Below are positions 23,260 through 33,419 of a DNA stretch of 64,000 nt, piece by piece (position 1 is the stretch's first letter; each line of letters opens with the position of its first letter). The DNA lies in contig OZ020519.1 of NCBI GenBank assembly GCA_963971425.1, forward strand, positions 7,146,028 through 7,210,027, read 5' to 3'. The position numbers and the translations under genes are program-made. The notes beneath the pieces are model-generated. The model saw nothing but the letters and a program-made list of their open reading frames with translations, ran no database searches and was not told where the DNA came from. This DNA comes from Bryoerythrophyllum caledonicum. Its lineage: Eukaryota > Streptophyta > Bryopsida > Pottiales > Pottiaceae.

Positions 23260-23850
23260 CGCGCGACCCCTGAATTCCATATCCGTACACAGGGGCCCCG
23301 AGACGCCACGCGCCCGGCCCACCCCCTCCACAAACACACCCACCTCCTCCCACGAACAAGCGCAGCCCCTCCACAAACGCGCCCAACCCTCAGTTCACTC
23401 GGGTGACCTTGGTCGGACGCGCAAGCTGCTCTAGGTATGCGCCCGATCCTTCACCGCGCGCGCTTGACCCCTTGCGGTACGCGCTCGATCCTTCACAAAC
23501 GCGCCCAACCCTCAGTTCACTCGGGTGACCTTGGTCGGATGCGCCAGCTGCTCTAGATATGCGCCCGACCCTTCACCGCGCGCGCTTGACCCCTTGCGGT
23601 ACGCGCTCAATCCTTCACAAACGCGCCCAACCCTCAGTTCACTCGGGTGACCTTGGTCGGACGCGCCAGCTGCTCTAGGTATGCGCCCGACCCTTCACCG
23701 CGCGCGCTTGACCCCTTGCGGTACGCGCTCGATCCTTCCATGTATGCGCCCGGCCCCTCACAATACACACGCGGTCCTCCTCTGTATGCGCCCGCCTCCT
23801 TCACGCACCAGCCCCCTGTCTGCACGCGTGCGACCCTGTTGTCGACGTGT
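23260..23850 (-). repeat. right array of 21-bp repeats, inverted, with a 120-bp higher-order unit
   Basis: Read on the minus strand, the same 21-bp units recur (GGGCGCATACATGG, GAGCGCGTACCGCA, AAGCGCGCGCGGTG). Within it, a 120-bp block starting CCTCAGTTCACTCGGGTGAC is repeated three times in tandem (about 23390, 23510 and 23630) with few mismatches. The array lies just downstream of the kinase-like gene and runs opposite to the left and central arrays. Confidence 0.8.
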
Positions 23851-23919
23851 CAGCCACGTAGTCACCTTCGTGGCAGTAGGTAAATTGATTTACCTCGAAT
23901 CATGGTCAAACTAGGGTTG

Positions 23920-23990
23920 ACCCTTATCGGACGGACAACAGCCTCTATCGGACGGACAATAGCCTCTATTGGACGGACAGACGGACGGAC
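23920..23990 (+). repeat. short minisatellite, 21- and 4-bp units
   Basis: Three copies of a 21-bp unit with TATCGGACGGACAAYAGCCTC followed by several GACG/GACGG tetra- and pentamers. It lies just outside the right GC-rich array. Confidence 0.6.
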
Positions 23991-24990
23991 GGCCGAACAA
24001 CCCTGCATTATAGGGGTAGCACCATGACATTACATGGGTACTCACATGGACAATATTACAGACAACTCTCCTCTTAGAATTAATTATGTACGAAAGCAAC
24101 CACGGCGTAGGGTAGTACGAATGGGGCAACCTATTTTTAACTCTCTAAATATGATACTTTATAGTGACATGTCCAAAAAAATGTCAAGAACTTATGAGTA
24201 AGTTAGGGTAAAACTGTCGAAACAGCCCCACTTGTACTAGGGTCTGAATCTTCCTGGCATTCATATCCTTTAACGAAGGTGTCAGTAATTGAGTGTCCAT
24301 ATATGTCATGCTGTCGTATGAATGACATGAGAAAATTGGAGGTACGTCATCAGGAACAAACACCAGGATTCAGGAACGATGTAATTGATGAAGAATGTCT
24401 CACAGGTCCATCAGATTTGCGCACACATTACATGAACACTCTCCATATACATCGATTACATGTTCTGTTGTTGAGACATTCTTTATTGTTTTGTGATTGT
24501 TGATCACTCTCCTGACATATGAAACTTCCGTTTTTATTCGTATAAGGTTGGAACATTTTTGTATACAACCAAGTAGAAAAAGAAAAAAATCACCAATAAT
24601 TGTGTATAAATATTTTCTTCACATATGATATGGCTATCAACCTAGTGCACATGTGAACCGCTCTTATTCAAAGTAAAAAAATTCTTGCAAGAATATATTG
24701 ATGGTTAAAGTAGTACACCCCCCAAAAATCACAGTTTTCACTACCAATATATGGTAAGTTACTTAAAACACTATAATCCATTCCATCAACCATTGGATGT
24801 TGTGTAAATTTTTGCCAAACTTCAAGTCATGGGTTAAGTTCAATTTTGTATGGTTAGATATCAATATTAGGCATTGTATTTCCATCAAATCCAATTCAAA
24901 GAAAAAAAAATAGCAAAATTCTTGGTTGTCCAAAAAATGGTCCTAGGTGGTAAAGGATTAATCACGGTTAGCTTACCTTCACACGCTGGT
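23991..24990. other. AT-rich region, no supported gene
   Basis: Only short unsupported ORFs. It contains poly-A and poly-T tracts and no recognisable structured RNA. Confidence 0.4.
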
Positions 24991-24992
24991 TA

Positions 24993-25357
24993 AGGTATAC
25001 CCCCATGAACGACATTTTTAAGCAATGTGCATATAAGGAGAACCCAAATTTTATATATATATATTCATTCCAGTGTTATCCAATAGAATTACAATCTCAA
25101 TCCAAGTGATTTCATATTTTTCCGATGAAATGTGAATTAGTTATAAATTTTCAAAGTGGTCACCCATGTTTACCCTACTTCTGCCACTACCTATCTCCAT
25201 TAGCACCGACCAAATGTTAGGGGTCTTGATCAATAGTACGTCTTAACTTGGAGTTGGCAAAGAGTGAATGGGTGAAAATGGGGCGGATATGAGGTGGAAT
25301 TGGGACCAAACATAGAGTGGCAATGATAGGAAGGTGGCCGTCATGGGGGGTATACCT
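24993..25357 (-). mobile_element. MITE with TA target duplication, copy 1
   Basis: The element begins AGGTATACCCCCATGA and ends TCATGGGGGGTATACCT, an imperfect terminal inverted repeat, with TA on both outer sides. Its interior matches the copy at 30316-30658 in the opposite direction, for example GTGATTTCATATTTTTCC and TTAGTTATAAATTTTCAAAG. A TA duplication suggests a Tc1/mariner-related element. No coding capacity. Confidence 0.75.
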
Positions 25358-25359
25358 TA

Positions 25360-27250
25360 GTGATCGTCTCCCTCACGTTCAAAGATATTGGATTGGATAT
25401 ATAAATACCATGAAAAGTTTCTCCACACTTTTAAATTTCTAGGAGCGAAAAGAGAACAATTAAAAAAAGTCATAAATAGTGTTGCTAGCAAAATGAGCCA
25501 ACGATGAAGAGTTGTACATATTACACGGTCATTTATGACATTATACAGTATAATCCACCCTCCTGACCATGAGTGAAGACGGAGGCGATCGGTGAAGATA
25601 TGGCCACGAGGGCAGTTGCTTCAGATGATCCCATCGCACCGACTGCATGCACTGTTTAATTGCATGGAGGTACGTACATTGTAAACCTGTGAAGTACGTC
25701 GCAACTGATAGCCATGCGATCCCCGGACGGTGCTGGCTTGATGCCCTCGTGATATTCACGTGATACTGAGGCGCATTTGCTGTGAAGTGAGCTTCAAAAG
25801 GACTTCGTAAACCTGTGAAGACTGTCGGGATCACTGAATATTCTGGCCTGCCTTGTATTCTCAGATCTTGCAACGACCCAGTCCTAGATGTGTGGTACCC
25901 TAAACTTCCTGCATTCATCCTTCAGATCAGTTATAGCTAAGTTCAGGAAGGTGGATGAGCCTGTTAAGAACTTAGTAGAGGTTAAAACTTGAGTAGAGGT
26001 CTTGGTAACTTCAGCCCAACCGGCAGTACCTCCATCACGTCAAGTTGTCAACAGAGGTTATAAGTTAGTTGAGGTTATGGTAGCAAGGGTTACAAGTTTG
26101 CGGAAGTTATAACTTAGCAGTTATCTGAGGGATGAGTGTAAATAGAATCAGGTTTGCAATTACTAGTACCTACATGTTTACATGTTCAGGCTACTTTGTC
26201 GTGAACTGATTCATGTACATCGTTCCAGTCAACCTGGACTCGATCCAAAGAGTTTTCCGAGGCGCCAGGGAATTCGCCCACTAGAGCCTGCGCAACCAGG
26301 CGAAAAAGGCCTCGTACTAATGGAACTGAACCAAATTATTTCAGACTGCACATAATGAATGGCAGGTCTTGTACGTGCGTACGCGCATAACAGTCTCCGA
26401 TGCACACCACGTCGTCAGAGGCAATAAACTCCCTCGTATCGCAGCTCTCATGCTGCCGTCAACCCCCGCACTCACTCACATGGGAACAAAAGGCTCTGGG
26501 GTCACCATTACTCGTGGGTCTTTTCCGACAACCGATTCCAGGGCGGTTTGGATTTGGATGACTTCGCTCCTTTTCAGTCAAAATACCGCCAATTAAGTCT
26601 GCAACGTCGACGACTCCACTTGTCCCTGCTCGTCAGAGTTGCTTAGAATCATGGAACCTCCTCTATTCTCTTATCTCATGACCTTGGTCTAACAGAGTTC
26701 TGCACTTCATGCATGAGACTCACAGGAGAACCCGCATGCAGCTCAATTCCACGAACGCGTCCACTTCACGCTGTGCATATTGCGAAATGCCCGTTGTGAA
26801 GCTCATCCTTGAGGTACTTAAGATACTCATTGCTATACGGTAAAGATGTCCGTGAAGTAGTTGTGAGTTTGGCTGCATAGTGGTGGATTCCAGAGATGGA
26901 TTCGCAAAGTGGCTGCGAGTTCAGATGCATGATTCTTGCTTGATTCCAGATAGCTAGATAGTGGAGGTACCTGCTAAGTGGTTGTGAGTTTGGCTGCCTA
27001 ATTTTTGCTTGAACTCGCATGCACATATTGAAGCCTTTGCCGTAGAGAATTTATAGTGGAAATGCACGCTTTTCATGACCCACGCTGAATCTCTCATCTT
27101 TTTCATGTCTGTTGGTTCCAGATTTGTTACTGTGGCTGACGCTTGACAGTCTCAGCCCAGGACGATGTGGATCAAGAGCTGAGACGTCTCTCTGAACGGG
27201 ATAATGAGTCTCGAAGGAGCTGGACTCACAGATCAGTGAATGGTGGACAT
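25360..27250. other. upstream region of the lectin receptor kinase
   Basis: No supported gene. It has short recurring phrases such as TAGAGGTTAAAACTTGAGTA and GTGGTTGTGAGTTTGGCTGC (26864-26880 and 26980-26996), suggesting small local duplications. A promoter for the gene at 27253 is expected here, but I see no decisive element. Confidence 0.3.
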
Positions 27251-27252
27251 CG

Positions 27253-29365
27253 ATGGCAGAGAATATGGCAACTTTTTGCTGCAACGCGTTACTGATAATG
27301 GGACTGATCAGCTGCGCCACCTTCGTTGCGAACGGCGACTTCACCATGCCGACTCCTATAGCAAGCAGTAACGTAATCTGCTGGAACCACTGCCAGTGCT
27401 TCGAGGAAAATCAAACCATTGCAATAATCGGGTATGACACGCCGAACCAGACGTACGCGATGGGCGTCGCCTACTACTGCCCGTCAGTCCTGATGAAGGA
27501 CCCGTCCACGGGCGCGACCGCGTCCTTCACCACTACCTTCGCGTTCTGGGAAGAGTCCGACCCGCCGTACGCGGGCGAGGGCTTCACGTTCCTGCTGTCG
27601 GCCTCGAGCTCCTCGAGGGGCGACGCGGCGGGCAATTTCGGCATCTTCCAAGCCTCGCGCCTCTCCAACGTGGTGGCCGTGGAGTTCGATAGCTGGCAGA
27701 GCAATGACACCGACCCGGGCTTGGTGGCCAACAATGGCACCATGAACGAGCATGTCGCGCTCGACGTGGGCAGCCCGCTGTCGGTCTCCAGCTGCTTCGC
27801 GTATCTGTACTCCTACAGATCAGGAATCAGCTTCTCAAAAGGGGACGTTCTTTACTCGTGGATCGAATACGACGCGAATACTGCTACATTGGAGGTTAGA
27901 TTGGCGAACTCGCCGCGACGGCCGGTGAAAGCGCTCGTGCACTGCGAGTATGACCTCTCGAACTCGCTTGAAGAGAAGATGTGGATCGGATTCTCGGGCT
28001 CAACTGGCGCCCATGCTGCAGTGTATTACATAAACGACTGGACGTTCAACAGTTCCGGAATTCCCAACGAGGTCGCCGCCGGGCCGTCTAGGACGCCGTT
28101 TCCGATTTCTAGAGGTCCCAGCAGCAGTCCATCTACAGCACCGAGCTCCATAGATACGTCTTCTGGCGGATCAAGCTCGTCGAGGTCGGCATCCCCTGTG
28201 GGAGTGATTGTGGGGGTAATTTGTGGTGTCCTTGTGACTGTGCTAGCGCGGGTGGTCTGTGGTTTCCGGGCGTACCAGCGCAACCGGCGCGCGCAGGACA
28301 AGTCGTGGGACTCCCAGGAGATGATCGAGATGGGCGGCATGCCGGAGTTCATCGGCTACAAGGACCTGAGCACGGCGACGAAGAAGTTCAGCGACCAGTC
28401 GAAGCTAGGCCAAGGCGGGTTCGGGAGCGTCTATCGCGGCATTCTCCCTAAAACCGGCGCGCACGTCGCAGTGAAGAAGGTCAGCAATGACTCACGCCAG
28501 GGTGAGCGCGAGTTCCTCGCCGAAATCAAGATTATTAGCCAGCTCCGCCACCGCAACGTGGTGCAGCTCATCGGCTACTGCCGCGACCGCCGCAAGTTCC
28601 TCTTAGTCTACGAGTTTCTCCCCCGCGGTAGCCTGGACCAAGCACTCTTCAAACCCGTGGAAGTTCTCTCCTGGCCGCAGCGATGGAAAATCGTGTCCGG
28701 CACCGCGGCCGCGCTCCACTACCTGCACGAAGGATGGCGCCAGCAGGTCATCCACCGCGACGTGAAATCCTCCAACATCATGCTGGACGAGGAGCACAAC
28801 CCGAAACTCGGCGAATTCGGGTTAGCCCGCCACGACCATGGTGGCCGGCACGTTCGGATATATTGCGCCGGAAGCCGCCGGCGGCAAGTTCACTGACAAG
28901 ACCGACGTGTTCGCGTTCGGGGCCGTCGCGCTCGAAGTCGCATGCGGGCGCAAGGCCTACGACCCGCGTGTGCGCAACTGCGAGGACCTCATCCTGAAAG
29001 ACATGGTGTGGCGGCACCTGAGAAAGGACGAGCTGCTGAGCGTCGCGGATCCGTTGCTGGTGGGGCGGTTCGACGTCGAGCAGATGTACATCGTGTTGAA
29101 GCTCGGCCTCCTGTGCTCGCACCAGGATCCGGCCTTCCGACCTTCGATGAGACAGGTTGTGCAGGTCATGGCCGGCGACGCGGACGTGCCTGATGTCTCC
29201 GCGCCGGAAGCGTCGTTCTCCGCGGCGGATCTGCCGCAGCTCTCGATTGCTGAGCTTCTGCACTCCCGGTCCGGATCGCAGAACTCGAAGCGGTCGGCGT
29301 CGGTACCATCGTCGTCGTCGTATTGTAGCTCGGAGCGTCTGAATTCGCAACTGTTCCCGAGGTGA
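27253..29365 (+). pseudogene. L-type lectin-domain receptor-like kinase, frameshifted
   Basis: Intronless and GC-rich, unlike its neighbours. The first frame (27253-28896) has a signal peptide (about 1-27), a legume-type lectin domain (about 30-270: GEGFTFLL, VVAVEFDSW, HVALDVGS, WIGFSGSTG), a Ser-rich linker, one transmembrane helix (SPVGVIVGVICGVLVTVLA) with a basic stop, and a Ser/Thr kinase domain with GQGGFGSVYRG, VAVKK and HRDVKSSNIMLD. The metal-binding motif is GEFG instead of DFG. The frame fails right after GLARHD; the rest (MVAGTFGYIAPE through the C-terminus, ending at 29365) continues in another frame from 28838. Compared with the family, about eight or nine activation-segment residues are missing as well. 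So this is a pseudogene or an assembly error at about 28830. Family members sit at the plasma membrane in defence or development signalling. Confidence 0.85.
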
Positions 29366-29369
29366 TCAA

Positions 29370-30315
29370 TGATGTTTATTCCATCCCTTGATTCACAGAC
29401 CGTTCATGGCACTTTCGGCCTGATACTCACATTTCATTGTGGATATCATTGTGGAACTCGGGCTGATACTCGGGTGATCTTGAGGCGAGCAAACCCTGTG
29501 AAGGCTGCTTTTGAGGTCGATTCCAGAGGCTCGTTTCGTAGTTCACTCGATTTGTTGAGTTGGAGTGATTTGTTGATAGCTAACTTAATCGTTTTCGCTT
29601 GTCTCACTCAGTTACCGGTGATAGACAACATATAAATTTCCGATCAGAACATCAGCCTCAGGATTGAGTGAGTTTCGAGGTTGACCTTTGTTGAACCCCG
29701 TTGTAAAATGTCTAAGAATTCTGTATCAGAGACGCAAGGTCATGCGTTTGAATGTTTCTTCCAGCGCCCGGGTGCAATTTATATTATAAAACTCACGGTA
29801 TCAGTGTTGTTCTCGTGCAGAGATTGGTATACTTTTATCGAAAGTGAGTATTACCATTCTTCTGCTTCATGGAATGTGTGATGCCGTCACTTTCTCCTCC
29901 AACTTCTATGCATTCTAGGAAAGTTTATGATATGTTCACCTTCTTATGAGCCTGGAATTGGCCAGTTCTCCACAAGTACATTGAGAATGGAGGAGATAGC
30001 GACACATGAATCTGCATTCCATGAAGTTGGTGAATGGCAACTCAAGATATTTTGATCTTATTTGGGATGATTATCACTATACCAAGGGATACATTTTCAA
30101 AGAATTGGGTTGTTGTAAGTCATAGTGCAACCAGTTCTGTAGTGAGACTGCCCCAACGAGGCCACCACCCTACAATGACACAACACTATGATGTTACTCT
30201 GTGTGATGGACATATAATGTAACATTCATTAGTTGCATAAACCTTCTCCGCAAGAGACCTGGTAGAGACCTTATCTGCAAAATTTACAGGTCTGATAGAG
30301 GGTGTCTAATGACTA
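29370..30315. other. downstream intergenic region
   Basis: No supported gene; short unsupported ORFs only, including 29369-29635, which abuts the receptor kinase stop and is probably its 3' untranslated region. Confidence 0.3.
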
Positions 30316-30658
30316 AGGTAAGCCCCCTAAAAATTAACCAAATCCCATAACCAACGCCTGTAAAATAGGGGTATACACAACCCACTTCCATCCCATGACC
30401 ACCCATTCAACTCCAAATGGAAGTTTGCTATTAGTCAAAACCCCCTACTTCTGGTCTGTGCTAATGGAGGGTGGCCACCCACTAAACCTAGCAGCCCACT
30501 TTGGAAATTCATAACTAATTCAATTTTCATCGAGAAAGTATGAAATCACTTCCGTTGTATTTGTAATTCTATTGGCTATCACTGAAAAATAAATGTATTA
30601 TTATTTAAGCTCTTCATGAATGACCATTGCTAAACTTGGTGGTTATGGGGGGTTACCT
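30316..30658 (+). mobile_element. MITE with TA target duplication, copy 2
   Basis: Begins AGGTAAGCCCCCTAA and ends GGTTATGGGGGGTTACCT, flanked by TA on each side. The interior matches copy 1 (24993-25357) in inverted direction over most of its length (TATGAAATCACTTCCG, CTATTGGCTATCACTGAAAA). The two copies bracket the lectin receptor kinase as inverted repeats about 5 kb apart. Confidence 0.75.
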
Positions 30659-30659
30659 T

Positions 30660-31168
30660 ATATGCACATCTGACTCTTCGTACCAAAGGCTTGTCTTGGT
30701 ATCTGTGTTGCGTCAGTGATCATGGCAGCGTGGCGTCAAAGGTGACTCAGTTTCTAAACGTATTGAGTTATTGAAAATATTAAGAAAGCTACCACCTGAT
30801 GACGTGCAGGAACAAATGACAGCGGACCAAGAGACTTCTCCGATCGATGGTCCAAAACCAAATCCCAAGGATAATCAGCAAAGACAAAACGAGAGGAGCA
30901 ACATACGAGATGGAACACATCAGTCTGTTTGTTCATTGACATAGAACACTCTCCATTTGCGCACCCAATCCTTGAACTGTTCATTCTGGTCAGGTGAATA
31001 CAGCCGCTGATACACTCCCCAAAATTGCGAAGACATTGTTGTTCTAGGGTCATGCCTCTAATATAGCACACTTAGCACGACGTATTCTGTTCACCTGGGG
31101 AGCATCACATCCGGAGCAGATGTGAATCACAACCCCCTCATTACAGTTGATTACAAGCCGCCTCTCGA
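30660..31168. other. 3' flank of the PurN gene
   Basis: No supported gene. It lies between a MITE and the stop codon of the GAR transformylase gene, and probably holds that gene's 3' untranslated region and polyadenylation signals. Confidence 0.3.
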
Positions 31169-32907
31169 TCACAAATACTCTGCCTCGTCCCATGACTTGC
31201 GAATGATGGGCACGCCGTCCTCTCGCCAGAATATCCGATCCTCACAAAGTGCAGACACCGCAAACGAGTACAATTTGTGTTCCTGCACGACATTTAAGTT
31301 TGTGAAGTGAGGTGAAGATACCATGAGTTTTGACCTCTTTTTGTCATTTTTTATTTTGAAAATCAACCCTAGATAGGCGGCTCAAATTCATGACCTCTCC
31401 TTCCATCACCAAGCTCTTCCATACTTAATTGAAGGATTCTCGTTGAGACACCACCAAGCTCTTCCATTGATCTAGTAACTAATAAGGGTGAGGAAAATGG
31501 AGTATTATAGAATTGAAAGCCGGTATCTTGTTGAAAGTAAGGGTGCCTTGACAAATAACTCTATTAGGGCACAGGAAACAGATCAAATATCTTGATAGGT
31601 AAAAGCAATAAGCTCACAATACAACATGGACTGCAAGATTTCCACATACCTCTTTTAGTACCCTCGAAGCCAGGTCCGCAGGTGTGTCGTCCACTCGCAC
31701 AGGGACAACCCTTTGGGCCAAAATGGGTCCTGTGTCGTACTTCTCATCTACAAAGTGAACTGTGGCTCCAGTATACCTGCATTAGATAATGCATTAGTGA
31801 ATAGAAAAACCTCTGTACTGAATGATACAGTATCCCAGAGTGTAAGATAACATACCGTGCACCTGACCGGATGACAGCTTCGTGAACTTTCATTCCGAAA
31901 TACCCTTTGCCACCGAACGATGGAAGCAAGGCAGGATGTATGTTCAAAATTGCACGAGGGTATGCGTGAACGAGCTCAGATGGGAGCAGTCTCAAATAGC
32001 CGGCGAGAAGAATGTACTCCACACCTGCAAGCCTACATCCCAGAACACTTCAATATTGAAACAAAACATACCAGGATTGCTCAGAAACATGTGATGAGCT
32101 CATCTGATGACTCCAACAATAACATAACCCTAAAACGTGCACCGAGCTTAATAGAATCAAAACACAAGAGAGACATATCACATCGAAAAAGCAAGTGGGA
32201 TAGCTTTTACTTCTTTTCAAACACAACAATATGACTGCCTTCAACATCAAACCAAACCCTAAAACATGGAACAAAAAAGAGATTCAACATCCAGAACAAG
32301 CAACTGAGATAGTTTTCAGATTCACCTCAGGCTCTCGACAAGTTCAGTCGGAGAAATTCCCTCCGGCGCATTCTTGCCCTTCGGATACGCTAACACAGAA
32401 ATGCTGTTCTCGACTGCGTATTCAACGCCTTTGCACCCTGGAGTCAGACCAACAAAAAGATGAGAAAACACAAGACGAACTCTTGGCATCCACAAGAGAA
32501 AACAAAGGGGTAAAAAAAAACTCCTTACCAGGTTTGTCCGACACCACGAAGGCGACGTCGCCATGGATCGCGTTCTTCTTACACCCGGCATGAACAGCCC
32601 GGAAGTTGGACCCGCCTCCGGAGACGAAGACGGCAAGCTTGGCTCTCGCCAGGCCGTCATCACTAGAAGAATGCCTCGCAGCATCCTCAGCATGCCCGCC
32701 TTCCAGCCTGCTCACAAACGTGGTAGACTTCTCCTCCACTCTCCCCTCCTGTACGCTCTCACACCTCACACGCCCTCCTCGCACGCGCTGACGCCGAATT
32801 CCAGAGAACGGCACGCCGGCAGCCAAGCGAGGGCGGCAGCTGGCGCTCGCACCCGATCGAACCAAGACAGAGCGCCCGGAGCCTCCTGCAAGCTGTGAGA
32901 GCTCCAT
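31169..32907 (-). CDS. purN: phosphoribosylglycinamide formyltransferase (GAR transformylase, PurN type)
   Basis: Five exons on the minus strand: 32907-32529, 32437-32326, 32032-31856, 31776-31650 and 31282-31169, all GT-AG, summing to 909 bases (302 residues). The enzyme transfers a formyl group from 10-formyl-THF to GAR in the third step of de novo purine synthesis. The first 85 residues are basic and Ser/Arg-rich, consistent with a plastid transit peptide. The mature part has LAVFVSGGGSNFRAV (phosphate site), YILLAGYLRLLP, ILNIHPALLPSFGGKGYFG (catalytic Asn-His region), GATVHFVDEKYDTGPILAQ (catalytic Asp) and a conserved C-terminus WREDGVP. For exon 3 the acceptor TAG at 32033-32035 keeps the frame and gives RLAGVEYI; the nearer CAG would break it. 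Symbol follows the bacterial orthologue. It diverges from BMS1. Confidence 0.93.
31320..31560 (-). repeat. dispersed repeat in intron 4 of the PurN gene
   Basis: Shares phrases with about 54115-54320 in the last intron of the PIN4-like gene: GGCGGCTCAAATTCATGACC versus GGCGGCTCTAAAGTCATGACC, AAGCTCTTCCATA versus ACGCTCTTCCATA, and a closing GCTTGTTGAAA or TCTTGTTGAAA block. Element boundaries are not clear. Confidence 0.55.
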
Positions 32908-33419
32908 CGCGTCGTCGAAAAAGCAAACTGCAGAATACCCAACTCTGCTGGTTGCAAATTACAAACCGCACAGGCAATCCATCAGCTTCCCTCCAATTCC
33001 CTCGATTACACACACAAGCCTTCCAACCAGACACTACTTTACACCAGATGATTGCAACACCTAAAGATTGCGGAACTCTTATCACATAGTGAGGGATGCG
33101 ACATGGTGAGGGTGGCTATGTAGGGCGGGTCAGGATACGAATGTGCGTCGTCAGAGAATCATACTCGGTTATCAACAAGCCTGGAACACGCCCGGATTCG
33201 GGGCTCTGGATAGCTCCGACGGGACGAGGCAAGGCGTGGGCATTTACTAGGGCTTAGCACTGTAGAGGCGGGCCCCATTTGCGGACACCAATGTCCAATT
33301 GCGTCACTAGGGTTTAGGGTTTAGGGAGCCTTCAACCCTAATTGCTGATTATTCCGGGGTTTCTGTTGCCTGGAGAGTTTCTCAAGGAGCCGGGTTAGAG
33401 GATGTGCGGTTAGGCCACG
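32908..33419. promoter_or_regulatory. bidirectional promoter of PurN and BMS1 with telo-box repeats
   Basis: 512 bp separate the two divergent start codons. At 33308-33326 the plus strand has TAGGGTTTAGGGTTTAGGG, which on the minus strand reads as overlapping AAACCCTA telo-boxes; AACCCTAA follows at 33334-33341. Telo-boxes are well known in plant promoters of ribosomal and ribosome-biogenesis genes, which fits BMS1. They lie about 80-110 bp before the BMS1 ATG, so they are in the promoter or 5' leader. No clear TATA box is visible. Confidence 0.6.

Noticed and set aside
27474-29350. Several long antisense ORFs across the lectin receptor kinase
   Set aside because: GC-rich coding DNA leaves the other frames open by chance; their translations show no domain.
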